NCBI RefSeq assembly: GCF_900112675.1
Contig: NZ_FOMQ01000004.1
Span: 372,001 to 436,000 of the forward strand
From: Paracidovorax konjaci
GTDB lineage: Bacteria; Pseudomonadota; Gammaproteobacteria; Burkholderiales; Burkholderiaceae_C
Direction: 5' to 3'
DNA: 64,000 nt
Program-made: the position numbers and the translations under genes
The notes under the pieces: generated by a model
Database searches by the model: none
What the model saw: the letters and a program-made list of their open reading frames with translations, nothing else
Told to the model about the DNA's origin: nothing
Part shown: one piece after another, positions 1-8,072 of the stretch
Position numbering within the stretch: position 1 is the first letter of the stretch
Layout: every line of letters begins with the position of its first letter

Positions 1-168
1 CTGCCCCTGGCGGAGGCCGCCAAGCGCGCGCGGGCCTACATCCTGCAGGCGATCGCCGCCGGCGCGGACGTGCGCACGGGGCGTGGGCAGGGGCCGCTGA
101 ACCACGGCCACGCGCCGGTGGCCCAGCACATCCTGTACCCCGCGGAGCACCCTGTCGCCCCGCACTGA
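1..168 (+). CDS. thiD: ThiD hydroxymethylpyrimidine/phosphomethylpyrimidine kinase, C-terminal fragment
   Basis: The reading frame is open from the first base and ends at a TGA at 166-168, so only the last 55 residues are present. The tail has the sequence GRGQGPLNHGH. This matches the glycine-rich GxGPxNHxH ending typical of ThiD, which phosphorylates HMP and HMP-P in thiamine synthesis. The preceding helix (AAKRARAYILQAI) also fits the family. No other thiamine gene is in view. The call rests on the C-terminal signature alone. Confidence 0.75.
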   Translation: MPLAEAAKRARAYILQAIAAGADVRTGRGQGPLNHGHAPVAQHILYPAEHPVAPH

Positions 169-207
169 GGGGCGCCTGCGGACGGTGGTGGCCGCCCTGC
201 GGCGCGC

Positions 208-735
208 CTACCAGCCCCAGGTGAGGCGGCGGGCGACCCAGCCCTTGCGGCCATCCTCGCGTTGCACATGGGCCCAGTCGCCGGCAGTGCGCAGCGTGCG
301 CACGACCTCGTGGCGCTCCAGCAGGCCCAGGCGCGGGTGCCGCACCCCCGGGCCGGCGCGCAGCACGGCCGTGCGAGCCGTGACCACGCGGTGCGGCTGC
401 TTGCTGGTCAGCCCAGCGCTGACCCAGCCCAGTGTTTCCTCATGGTCGCGCACCTTGAGCCAGGGGCCGCGGCGCTGCGTGACCTGCAGCGGATAGCCCG
501 CACCCAGTTCCCACAGCACGGCCGAACGGGTCGTGGGCGCTTCGCGCACGTTGACCGAGGCGCCCCGGATGCTCACGAAATCCGCCGCCTGCGACGGCAG
601 GGCGGCCAGGGCCGCGGCAGCCACCAGGGCGCTGCCGGCCAGGGCGGCGCAGCGGCCCAGGAAGGCCGGAGCCCGGAAGGGTGCCCCTGGCGTGCGGAGG
701 GCGGCGGAGTCGGTGGAGTGGGTACGGAAGGGCAC
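208..735 (-). CDS. Exported protein with two bacterial SH3-like domains
   Basis: A 175-residue protein begins with GTG at 733-735, with a GAGGAGA ribosome site just upstream on the minus strand. A hydrophobic, alanine-rich segment ending in PSQAAD (about residues 30-52) looks like a signal peptide. Two SH3-like repeats follow. The first has the hallmark NVREAPTTRSAVLWEL and ends near GWVSAGL; the second has VLRAGPGVRHPRLGLL and ends in KGWVARR. Such proteins act in the envelope, usually near peptidoglycan, but the exact role is unknown. It is convergent with thiD. Confidence 0.75.
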   Translation of the reverse strand: MPFRTHSTDSAALRTPGAPFRAPAFLGRCAALAGSALVAAAALAALPSQAADFVSIRGASVNVREAPTTRSAVLWELGAGYPLQVTQRRGPWLKVRDHEETLGWVSAGLTSKQPHRVVTARTAVLRAGPGVRHPRLGLLERHEVVRTLRTAGDWAHVQREDGRKGWVARRLTWGW

Positions 736-855
736 GGGCGTCTGTCTCCTCGGTCGGTCGGTGGGTGGGTGGACGGTCGATCGTCCCCCATGGACCGGCC
801 GAGGCGCCGCGGGTTCCTCAATCCACTGCAGCGCGGCACGGTGGCCGCGCGGCCT

Positions 856-1968
856 TCAGTGGGCGGCCGGGCGCAGCCCCAGCCGCTCGTGCAGGCGGGT
901 GCTGGTGGTCGTGTACTGCAGCGCGACCGGAGCGCCGGACAGATGTTCCGCCGCCGCGAAGGCCGCGAGCGTGGCCTCGTGGAAGCCGCAGAGGATCAGC
1001 TTGCGCTTGCCCGGGTAGGTGTTGATGTCGCCCACCGCATAAAGGCCGGGCACGCCTGCCGAGAACGTGGCCGTGTCCACGGCCACCTGCTTGCGCTCCA
1101 GCGCCAGGCCCCAATCGGCGATGGGCCCCAGGCGCGGCGACACCCCCAGGCACAGCAGCAGCGTGTCGACGGGCAGGTGCCGTTCCGTGCCGCTGGCGTC
1201 GAGGATCCGCAGTGCGGCGAGGCGTGCGCCCTGCGGCGGCGCCGCTTCGGTGATTTCGATGCCCGTGATCTGCGCCGCCACCACGCGAATGCGGCCGCTG
1301 TCGCGCAGCGACCGCAACTGCGCCAGCGCCTCGGGCGGCGCCTGGAAGGCGTCGCGGCGGTGCAGCAGCGTCACGCTGGCGGCGGCCTCGCTGCCAGCGG
1401 CCTGCGCGCAGGCGATGGCCCGGGCCACGGCCGTGTCCTCGCCGCCGTGCACGACCACGTGCCGGCCCGCGGTGGCGGCGGCTTCCTCGTGGTGGTGCAC
1501 CTGCGTGCCATGGAATTGGTCGATGCCCTCCACCTTCAGCGTGCGCGGCACGAAGGCGCCGACGCCCCCCGCGATGAAGACGCTCTGCGCGTGGAATGCC
1601 TTGCCGGCACGCGTCGAGAGCAGGAAGCTGCCGTCCGGCCCGGGCTGCAGCGTCTCGACCTGGTCGGACAGGTGCAGGTTCGGCGCGAAGGGTTCGATCT
1701 GCCGCGACAGCAGCGCGACCAGTTCGCGGCCCGTGCAGACGGGCACGCCGGGAATGTCGTAGAGCGGCTTGTCGGCATACAGCTCTGCGCACTGGCCGCC
1801 GATGTGCGGCAGCGCGTCGATCACATGCGCACGGATGCCCTGCAGCCCGAGCTGGAACACCTGGAAGAGGCCCACGGGCCCCGCGCCGATCACCACCGCG
1901 TCGGCGGCGATGGGGGCGGTGGTGGCAGGGAGGGCTGCCGTCGCTGCGGGCACGTCGTTCAGCGGCAC
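856..1968 (-). CDS. Ferredoxin--NADP reductase, thioredoxin-reductase-like type
   Basis: A 370-residue flavoprotein starts with GTG, four bases after the fdxA stop, so the two genes are very likely co-transcribed. The N-terminal FAD site is VIGAGPVGL (about residues 26-34) and a second nucleotide site is VVHGGEDTAVARA. Near the C-terminus AVGDINTYPGKRKL is the family's FAD-contact segment. There is no CxxC redox pair, which separates it from thioredoxin reductase and fits the TrxR-like ferredoxin reductases. It probably passes electrons between NADPH and the adjacent ferredoxin, which could feed the nearby ferredoxin-type sulfite reductase. Confidence 0.85.
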   Translation of the reverse strand: MPLNDVPAATAALPATTAPIAADAVVIGAGPVGLFQVFQLGLQGIRAHVIDALPHIGGQCAELYADKPLYDIPGVPVCTGRELVALLSRQIEPFAPNLHLSDQVETLQPGPDGSFLLSTRAGKAFHAQSVFIAGGVGAFVPRTLKVEGIDQFHGTQVHHHEEAAATAGRHVVVHGGEDTAVARAIACAQAAGSEAAASVTLLHRRDAFQAPPEALAQLRSLRDSGRIRVVAAQITGIEITEAAPPQGARLAALRILDASGTERHLPVDTLLLCLGVSPRLGPIADWGLALERKQVAVDTATFSAGVPGLYAVGDINTYPGKRKLILCGFHEATLAAFAAAEHLSGAPVALQYTTTSTRLHERLGLRPAAH

Positions 1969-1972
1969 GCGG

Positions 1973-2296
1973 TCAGCGGATCAGTTCGGAGACCTTGCCG
2001 GGCTTGCCGTTCCACTCGTCGGCGTCGGGCAGGGAGGCCTTGCGCTTGGTGATGCTCTTCCACTGCGGCGCGAGTTCCGCATTGAGCTTGATGAAAGCCA
2101 GCTGGTCGGCGGGCAGGTCTTCCTCGGCGTAGATGGCGTTGGCCGGGCATTCGGGGATGCACACGGCGCAGTCGATGCACTCGTCGGGGTCGATCACCAG
2201 GAAGTTGGGGCCTTCGCGGAAACAGTCCACGGGGCACACGTCCACACAATCGGTGTACTTGCACTTGATGCAGTTTTCGGAGACGACGTGAGTCAT
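1973..2296 (-). CDS. fdxA: Seven-iron ferredoxin FdxA
   Basis: A 107-residue protein carries [17 protein letters not shown] near the N-terminus and [15 protein letters not shown] in the middle. This is the cysteine spacing of 3Fe-4S plus 4Fe-4S ferredoxins of the FdxA type. The C-terminal half is the usual extension (about residues 55-107). It lies 130 bases downstream of cysN on the same strand and directly before the ferredoxin reductase. The order suggests a reductant supply for sulfite reduction; that link is inference from position. Confidence 0.95.
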   Translation of the reverse strand: MTHVVSENCIKCKYTDCVDVCPVDCFREGPNFLVIDPDECIDCAVCIPECPANAIYAEEDLPADQLAFIKLNAELAPQWKSITKRKASLPDADEWNGKPGKVSELIR

Positions 2297-2426
2297 GAGA
2301 GGCAGTCTTTGGATCGGGGGTAACCCGCAATTTTAGGGCGGTTCGGGCCGAGGTCCGCCGCTGCCCCTTGTGCTGTCGCAGGAAGCGGCACGGCGGGCAG
2401 GGGCCGGAGCACGGCGGGCTCCGCGG

Positions 2427-3800
2427 TCAGTTCACGAGCACGGCTGCCGCCGTGCGGTGGCTGGCCGTGTCCACGAGGATCAGCGAGCCCAGCACGCGCG
2501 CCTGGCCGAACGGGGCGGCCGGCAGGGCTTCCTGCAGCAGCAGGTCCACGTGGCCGATGGCGTTGGGTTCCAGCTGGGCGGCTTCTTCCTCGGCCAGGGT
2601 GTTGATGTTGAGGCGGTGCACCACGCGCTGCACCTTGGCCTTGACCCAGCGGTGGCCGTGCAGCGCCCAGTAGACGCGGCCCGCCACCAGCGGCTCGTCG
2701 TCCATCCAGGCGACCGTGGCGCGGATGTCGCGGCGTCCGGGCCATGCCGGCACGGCGGTGGGCGTGTCGAAGCCGTCGTCGGCCGCCGGGGCCGGCGCAG
2801 CAGCCGCGGGCGCCGCCAGGATCCAGTCGCCGCGCGAGACGTCCACCTCGCGGTCGAGCACGATGCCGGCGCTGGTGCCGGCTTCCACGGCCTGCGGGCG
2901 GCGGGCATGGTCGAGCACCTGCGCCACCTGGGCGAGCTGGCCGCTCGGGAAGACCTGCACCGCCGTGCCGGGCGCCACCTGGCCCGCGGCCACGCGGCCC
3001 CAGAACACGCGGCGGCCCTGCGTGGTGTCGGCCGAGGAAGAGAATTTCTCGACCCACTGCACGGGGAAGGCCAGCGCCAGGCCCGTGTCGGCCGGCGTGT
3101 GCGGCAACTGCTCCAGGATCTGCAGCAGGCTCGGGCCTTCGTAGCCGGCCCAGCCGGGCTGGGCGTCCACCACGTTCCAGCCCTTGAGCGCGGAGACCGG
3201 CACCGTGGCGCGCACGGCGATGCCGGCCGCCTGGGCGAAGGCTTCGAGCGCGGCGCGGATGTGGCGCAGCGCGAGCGAGGCGTCTTCCACGGCGTCGAGC
3301 TTGTTCACCGCGAACACCAGCGAATGCACGCGCAGCAGGTGCACCAGCAGCGAGTGGCGGCGGGTCTGCGGCAGCAGGGCGAGCTGCGGGTTCTTCCAGT
3401 CGAGCTTGGTGGCGTCCACCAGCACCACGGCAGCGTCGGCGCTGGAGGCGGCCGTGACCATGTTGCGCGTGTACTGCTCATGGCCCGGCGCGTCGCCGAT
3501 GATGAACTTGCGCGTCTCGGTGGCGAAGTACCGGTATGCCACGTCGATGGTGATGCCCTGTTCGCGCTCGGCGCTGAGGCCGTCGGTGAGCAGCGCCAGA
3601 TCGGTCTCGCCGCCGCGCGTCACGCCGGCCAGGTGGTCCTGCAGCACCGCGCGGCTGTCCACCAGCAGGCGGCCGATGAGCGTGCTCTTGCCGTCGTCCA
3701 CGCTGCCGCAGGTGATGAAGCGCAGCGCAGCGTTGTGGTCGGAATGGCCCGATGCCGTCGGATCCATTGCGTTTTCTGCTATTAAATTGGTAGTGCTCAT
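2427..3800 (-). CDS. cysN: Sulfate adenylyltransferase large GTPase subunit CysN
   Basis: 457 residues. The GTPase motifs are all present: GSVDDGKSTL (residues 32-41), DAPGHEQY and the NKLD base-recognition motif. CysN hydrolyses GTP to drive CysD in making APS from sulfate and ATP. The protein ends after the EF-Tu-like C-terminal domain and has no fused APS kinase. Its ATG overlaps the cysD stop by one base (TGATG), which implies translational coupling. The first codons are written by a copy of the dispersed 45-nt repeat at 3751-3795, so the N-terminus before GSVDD (about 20 residues) is probably repeat-derived. Confidence 0.97.
   Translation of the reverse strand: MSTTNLIAENAMDPTASGHSDHNAALRFITCGSVDDGKSTLIGRLLVDSRAVLQDHLAGVTRGGETDLALLTDGLSAEREQGITIDVAYRYFATETRKFIIGDAPGHEQYTRNMVTAASSADAAVVLVDATKLDWKNPQLALLPQTRRHSLLVHLLRVHSLVFAVNKLDAVEDASLALRHIRAALEAFAQAAGIAVRATVPVSALKGWNVVDAQPGWAGYEGPSLLQILEQLPHTPADTGLALAFPVQWVEKFSSSADTTQGRRVFWGRVAAGQVAPGTAVQVFPSGQLAQVAQVLDHARRPQAVEAGTSAGIVLDREVDVSRGDWILAAPAAAAPAPAADDGFDTPTAVPAWPGRRDIRATVAWMDDEPLVAGRVYWALHGHRWVKAKVQRVVHRLNINTLAEEEAAQLEPNAIGHVDLLLQEALPAAPFGQARVLGSLILVDTASHRTAAAVLVN
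3751..3795 (+). repeat. Dispersed 45-nt repeat, copy S1, inside the cysN 5' end
   Basis: This copy reads GATGCCGTCG, then 17 bases, GCTATT, 7 bases and TAGTG. That is exactly the spacing of the six intergenic copies. It retains GGATCCATTG, shared with the copy at 24947. It lies in the first codons of cysN (minus strand), so the repeat is translated there. Confidence 0.75.
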
Positions 3801-4732
3801 CAGAAGTACCCGTCTTTCTTGCGCTTTTCCATCGAGGCTTCGGAGGTCTTGTCGTCCATGCGCGTGGCGCCGCGCTCGCTGACCTCGGCGGCCAGGGTCT
3901 CGATGACGATGTCGGCCGCGGTGGCGGCTCCGCTCGCCACGGGGCAGGTGCAGGTGATGTCGCCCACGGTGCGAAAGCGCACGTCGCGCGTGACGACTTC
4001 CTCGCCCTCGCGCGGCGGCGTGAGTTCGGTCACGGGCACGAGCAGGCCGCGGCGCTCAACCACCTGCCGCTGGTGCGTGTAGTAGAGCGAGGGCAGCGCG
4101 ATGGCTTCGCGGTCGATGTACTGCCACACGTCCAGCTCGGTCCAGTTGCTGATCGGGAACACGCGGAAGTGCTCGCCGGGGGCCAGGCGCGTGTTGAACA
4201 GCGTCCACAGTTCGGGCCGCTGCGCCTTGGGTTGCCACTGGCCGAAGCTGTCGCGGTGCGAAAAGATGCGCTCCTTGGCGCGGGCCTTCTCCTCGTCGCG
4301 GCGCGCGCCGCCGATGAGCGCATCGAAGCGGAATTCCTCGATCGCCTCCAGCAGCGTCACCGACTGGTGCACGTTGCGGCTCTCGCCCGGGTGCGCCAGG
4401 CGCACGGTGCCGCGCGCCATGGAATCCTCCACGCTGCGCACGATGAGTTCGGCGCCCAGCTCCTTCGCGCGGAAGTCGCGGAAATCCGTGACCTCGGGGA
4501 AGTTGTGGCCGGTGTCGATCATCAGCAGCGGGTAGGGGATGCGGCCCGCCCCGAACGCTTTCTCGGCGCACTTGAGCATCACCAGCGAATCCTTGCCGCC
4601 CGAGAAGAGCAGGGTGGGGCGTTCGAAGGCTGCGGCGACCTCGCGCAGGATGAAGATGGTCTCTTCCTCGAGCGCGTCGAGGTGGCGGTTGCTGAGCTGG
4701 TTCAGCACTTGGGGTTCGGTGCGTGCGTTCAT
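3800..4732 (-). CDS. cysD: Sulfate adenylyltransferase small subunit CysD
   Basis: 310 residues, the usual CysD length. The PP-loop is LLFSGGKDSLVML (about residues 42-54), which binds ATP. IGGARRDEEKARAKER and the C-terminal RKKDGYF are typical family sequences. With CysN it forms the APS-generating ATP sulfurylase. The gene starts 33 bases after the DUF934 stop. In many relatives cysH sits in this gap, but there is no room for it here. It resembles CysH in fold, but the overall sequence is clearly CysD. Confidence 0.97.
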   Translation of the reverse strand: MNARTEPQVLNQLSNRHLDALEEETIFILREVAAAFERPTLLFSGGKDSLVMLKCAEKAFGAGRIPYPLLMIDTGHNFPEVTDFRDFRAKELGAELIVRSVEDSMARGTVRLAHPGESRNVHQSVTLLEAIEEFRFDALIGGARRDEEKARAKERIFSHRDSFGQWQPKAQRPELWTLFNTRLAPGEHFRVFPISNWTELDVWQYIDREAIALPSLYYTHQRQVVERRGLLVPVTELTPPREGEEVVTRDVRFRTVGDITCTCPVASGAATAADIVIETLAAEVSERGATRMDDKTSEASMEKRKKDGYF

Positions 4733-4765
4733 GCGGCGGGCTCGTGGGCGTGGGAAGGGGCCGTG

Positions 4766-5146
4766 TCAGGCGGCATCGCGGAAATGCGGCAGGGGGTGCG
4801 CCACGTCGCCCTGGTAGAAGGCGTGGAAGCGGTCGAACTGGCGCTGGGCATCGGCCAGGTCCACGCCCTCGCGCAGCACCGCCACGTCGAAGCCGCAGCG
4901 CGCCATCTGCACGAGCTGGTCGATGAGCACGTCGCCCGTGGCGCGGATCTCGCCCGCGAACTGGCGGCGCTGGCGCAGCAGGCGCGCCTGGCTGTAGGCG
5001 CGGCCGTCGGTGAACTTCGGAAAGTGCAGGTCGATGCGGTCGATGCCGGCAAGGTCCTGCGCGAGCGGGTCGGCGTCGTTCGGCATTTCGAGCACGTTCT
5101 GGCCCGATGCCGTCGTCGAATGGTCGTGGGCAGCTATTATTTTCAT
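4766..5146 (-). CDS. DUF934 protein, sulfite-reductase-associated
   Basis: A 126-residue protein of the DUF934 family, which almost always lies next to a ferredoxin-type CysI. Its biochemical role is not established. Visible family features are the middle LHFPKFTDGRAYSQARLLR and the later TGDVLIDQL and GFDVAVL. The ATG at 5144-5146 is built by a dispersed 45-nt repeat (5106-5150), so residues 1 to about 14 are probably repeat-encoded. It follows cysI by 29 bases and precedes cysD by 33, and is clearly part of the operon. Confidence 0.88.
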   Translation of the reverse strand: MKIIAAHDHSTTASGQNVLEMPNDADPLAQDLAGIDRIDLHFPKFTDGRAYSQARLLRQRRQFAGEIRATGDVLIDQLVQMARCGFDVAVLREGVDLADAQRQFDRFHAFYQGDVAHPLPHFRDAA

Positions 5147-5150
5147 AGTG
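5106..5150 (+). repeat. Dispersed 45-nt repeat, copy S2, forming the DUF934 start codon
   Basis: It has the same geometry as the other copies: GATGCCGTCG, 17 bases, GCTATT, 7 bases, TAGTG. Its first ten bases are identical to copy S1 in cysN. The minus-strand ATG of the DUF934 gene falls inside the 7-base spacer and tail of the repeat. Confidence 0.7.
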
Positions 5151-5175
5151 TTTCTCGGTGGGGCGGCGCGGCCGG

Positions 5176-7026
5176 TCAGGCGGAAACGGCCTCGGCCGGG
5201 TGGCGCGCGGCATTGGCGGCGGCCTTGAAGGGCTCGATGCCGGCGCGGCGCACGGTGTCGATGAAGTGCTCGTGCTTCTGCCCACGCGCGCTGCCCGGCG
5301 CATCGGCCGGCAGCGGCTGGCGCTCGGCGCGGTAGGTGGCGAGCAGGGCCTCGATCACGCCCGGCACCTCGGACGCGCTGAACGACGGGCCGATGATCTT
5401 GCCGGGGATGGCCGGGCCCGAGAGGTCGGTGCCGTCGGCGCCGCCGAGCGTGATCTGGTACCACTCCTTGCCGTCCTTGTCGACGCCCAGGATGCCAATG
5501 TGCCCGCTGTGGTGGTGGCCGCAGGAATTGATGCAGCCGCTGATGTGCAGGTCGATCTCGCCCAGGTCCCACAGTTCGTCGAGGTCCTGGTAGCGCTCGG
5601 TGATCGCTTCGGCGATGGGCAGCGAACGCGCATTGGCCAGCGAGCAGAAGTCGCCGCCAGGGCAGGCGATCATGTCGGTGAGCAGGCCGATGTTGGGCTG
5701 GGCGAGGCCCAGCGCGCGCGCCTCTTCGTAGAGCGCGGGAAGCTGGTCGGCGCGCACCCAGGGCAGCACGAGGTTCTGCTCATGCGTCACGCGGGCTTCG
5801 CCGCAGGAGAAGCGGTCGGCCAGGCCGGCGGCGGCGTCCATCTGGTCGGCGGTGGCGTCGCCGGGCGCGTAGCCCACGCGCTTGAACGACAGCACCACGG
5901 CGCGCAGCAGCGGGTGGCGGTGCGGCAGCACGTTGCGCGTGAGCCAGCGCGCGAAGCCCTGGTCGCCCTCGGCGGCGGCGCGCAGCAGCGAGAGGGTCTG
6001 GCTCTCGGCATCCGCCCCGCCCAGGTCGGGCACGGGGTCGTGGAAGCACGCGGCCACGCGGTCGTATTCGTCCTGCGTGATGGTGTGGGGGCCGCCTTCC
6101 ACCTCGACGATCTGGCGGAATTCCTCTTCCACCTGGTCGATGTAGGTCTGGCCTTCGGACTTCACGAGGATCTTGATGCGCGCTTTCCAGAGGTTGTCGC
6201 GGCGGCCGTACCGGTTGTAGACGCGGATCACCGCCTCCAGGTAATTCATGAGCTGGTTCCAGGGCAGGAACTCGCGCACCACGGGGCTGATGACCGGCGT
6301 GCGGCCCATGCCGCCGCCCACGCGCACCTGGAAGCCCAGTTCGCCAGCCTCGTTCTTCACCAGTTGCAGGCCCACGTCGTACCAGCCCAGGGCCGCGCGG
6401 TCTTCGCGCGCGCCGTTCAGCGACACCTTGAACTTGCGCGGCAGGAACGCGAACTCGGGGTGCAGCGTGCTCCACTGGCGCAGGATCTCGGCGAAGGGGC
6501 GCGGATCGGCGATCTCGTCGGCCGCGATGCCGGCCAGCGCATCGCTCGTGATGTTGCGGATGCAGTTGCCGCTGGTCTGGATGCCGTGCATGTGCACGGA
6601 GGCCAGCAGGTCCATCACGTCCGCGCTCTTGTCGAGCGGGATCCAGTTGTATTGCACGTTGGTGCGCGTGGTGAAGTGGCCGTAGCCGTATTGCAGGCGC
6701 GTGCCGATGCGGCGGCCGTCGGCCAGGGGAATGTCGCCGAGCTTCTCCTGCGTGGCCTGTGCCTCGGCCAGGAGCGCCTCGTCGGGGATGTCGTATTCGC
6801 GGGCGATGCGTGCCAGCACGCGCAGCTGGGCGCTGGACAGCTCGCCGTAGGGCACGGCCACGCGCAGCATGGGCGCGTAGCGCTGCACGTACCAGCCGTT
6901 CTGCAGGCGCAGGGGCTTGAACTCGTCGCCCGAGAGCTTGCCGGCGTTGAAGCGCTCCAGTTGGTCGCGGTACTGGTCCGCCCGCAGGCGGATGAACTGT
7001 TGGTCGAATTCTGTGTATTGGTACAT
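5176..7026 (-). CDS. cysI: Assimilatory sulfite reductase, ferredoxin-type hemoprotein
   Basis: A 616-residue nitrite/sulfite reductase that would reduce sulfite to sulfide by six electrons using siroheme and a 4Fe-4S cluster. The four cluster cysteines are in CPGGDFC (about residue 455) and GCINSCGHHH (about residue 497). Both ferrodoxin-like half-domains are visible: TSGNCIRNI in the first half, and the GWYDVGLQLV and GGGMGRTPV segments typical of the family. No NADPH flavoprotein subunit is nearby, so electrons probably come from a ferredoxin. It is the second gene of the leftward operon after the TauE-like gene. Confidence 0.95.
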   Translation of the reverse strand: MYQYTEFDQQFIRLRADQYRDQLERFNAGKLSGDEFKPLRLQNGWYVQRYAPMLRVAVPYGELSSAQLRVLARIAREYDIPDEALLAEAQATQEKLGDIPLADGRRIGTRLQYGYGHFTTRTNVQYNWIPLDKSADVMDLLASVHMHGIQTSGNCIRNITSDALAGIAADEIADPRPFAEILRQWSTLHPEFAFLPRKFKVSLNGAREDRAALGWYDVGLQLVKNEAGELGFQVRVGGGMGRTPVISPVVREFLPWNQLMNYLEAVIRVYNRYGRRDNLWKARIKILVKSEGQTYIDQVEEEFRQIVEVEGGPHTITQDEYDRVAACFHDPVPDLGGADAESQTLSLLRAAAEGDQGFARWLTRNVLPHRHPLLRAVVLSFKRVGYAPGDATADQMDAAAGLADRFSCGEARVTHEQNLVLPWVRADQLPALYEEARALGLAQPNIGLLTDMIACPGGDFCSLANARSLPIAEAITERYQDLDELWDLGEIDLHISGCINSCGHHHSGHIGILGVDKDGKEWYQITLGGADGTDLSGPAIPGKIIGPSFSASEVPGVIEALLATYRAERQPLPADAPGSARGQKHEHFIDTVRRAGIEPFKAAANAARHPAEAVSA

Positions 7027-7036
7027 GGTGGGGCAG

Positions 7037-7840
7037 TCAGATCAGAACCAGTTTGGCGCCCGCCCAGGCGAGCAGCACGGAGAGCGCGGAGCGTATGAGC
7101 CGCTCCGGCGCGCGGGTCACGAGGCGCGAGCCCAGCCAGATGCCGGGCAGCGAGCCGGCCAGCAACTGCAGCAGCAGCGGCCAGTCCACGGAGCCGAGCG
7201 TGGCGTGGCCCAGGCCGGCCACCAGCGTGAGCGGTACGGCGTAGGCGATGTCCGCCGCGATCACGCGCGGCAGCGGGAGCAGGGGGAACACCATCAGCAG
7301 CACGGTGACGCCGATCGCGCCGGCGCCCACGGAGGTGAAGGTGACCAGCGTGCCGATCACCGCGCCCAGCAGCACGGGCAGGCTCCAGTGGCGCGGGCGG
7401 TCTTGCGCATCGCCCTGCTGCTGCCGCGAGGCGCGTTCGGCCGCCTGCCGCGCGGGGGAGAACACGAAGGCCTTGTAGAGCATGGCCGCGGCCGTGAGCA
7501 ACAGGGCCGCGCCCAGGGTGGTGGTCATGATGTGCTGCGCGGTGGCCGTCGCGGGCCCGATGGCGCGCAGCGCCCAGAGTGCCAGCAGCGCTGCCGGCAG
7601 GCTGCCCGCGCAGAGCAGGCCCACCACCCGCCACGGCACCAGGCGCTGGCGGGCCAGGCTCACGGTGCCCCCCATCTTGGTGAAGGCCGCGAACAGCAGG
7701 TCGGTGCCGATGGCCAGGTGCGGCTTCACGCCGAAGAAGAAAATGAGCACGGGCGTCATCAGCGAGCCGCCACCGACCCCGGTGAGGCCGACGATCAGGC
7801 CCACCGCGAATCCTGCAAAAACGAACGCCAAGTCATGCAT
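7037..7840 (-). CDS. TauE/SafE-family membrane transporter (sulfite or sulfonate-related anion exporter)
   Basis: 267 residues, almost wholly hydrophobic with about eight membrane segments. The N-terminal AGFAVGLIVGLTGVGGGSL is the hallmark of the TauE/SafE family, and a second half-repeat has FTSVGAGAIGVTVL. Members move sulfite, sulfoacetate or other anions across the inner membrane. It ends 10 bases before cysI, so it is probably the first gene of the sulfate operon and may move sulfite or a related anion. The substrate is inferred from context. Confidence 0.85.
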   Translation of the reverse strand: MHDLAFVFAGFAVGLIVGLTGVGGGSLMTPVLIFFFGVKPHLAIGTDLLFAAFTKMGGTVSLARQRLVPWRVVGLLCAGSLPAALLALWALRAIGPATATAQHIMTTTLGAALLLTAAAMLYKAFVFSPARQAAERASRQQQGDAQDRPRHWSLPVLLGAVIGTLVTFTSVGAGAIGVTVLLMVFPLLPLPRVIAADIAYAVPLTLVAGLGHATLGSVDWPLLLQLLAGSLPGIWLGSRLVTRAPERLIRSALSVLLAWAGAKLVLI

Positions 7841-7902
7841 GGGGCGTGACTGTAGGCGCTTCCCTTATGGTTTCAAACTATTGTTTGTTCCTGCCGGTAT
7901 AT

Positions 7903-7918
7903 CGATATATGTATATCG
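7903..7918. promoter_or_regulatory. AT-rich palindrome in the divergent region between the sulfate operon and an MFS gene
   Basis: Perfect 7-base arms CGATATA and TATATCG are separated by TG. They sit in the only AT-rich stretch of the 232-base intergenic region 7841-8072. The region serves the leftward tauE-cysI operon and the rightward MFS gene. The palindrome could be an operator or overlap promoter -10 elements; the regulator is unknown. Confidence 0.4.
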
Positions 7919-8072
7919 CTGTCCGTGCGCGGAGGGCGGCCACTGTGGCAGGGGACGGAGCGGCGGTGTCTGAACCGGCGAGGATGGGCGCCGCGAAGGC
8001 GTCGATGCCGGCCTTCGCTTATCGTCGGTACAGACCCTGCCCTCGGACCCGTCGCCTTTGCGCCCCGCCCCC

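Noticed and set aside
262-2052. A 596-codon open frame on the + strand
   Set aside because: It lies antisense to the SH3, ferredoxin reductase and ferredoxin genes and has the Arg/Gly/Ala-rich composition typical of antisense frames in GC-rich DNA.
5158-7098. A 646-codon + strand frame
   Set aside because: It is opposite to cysI, whose motifs are complete, and has no recognisable domain.
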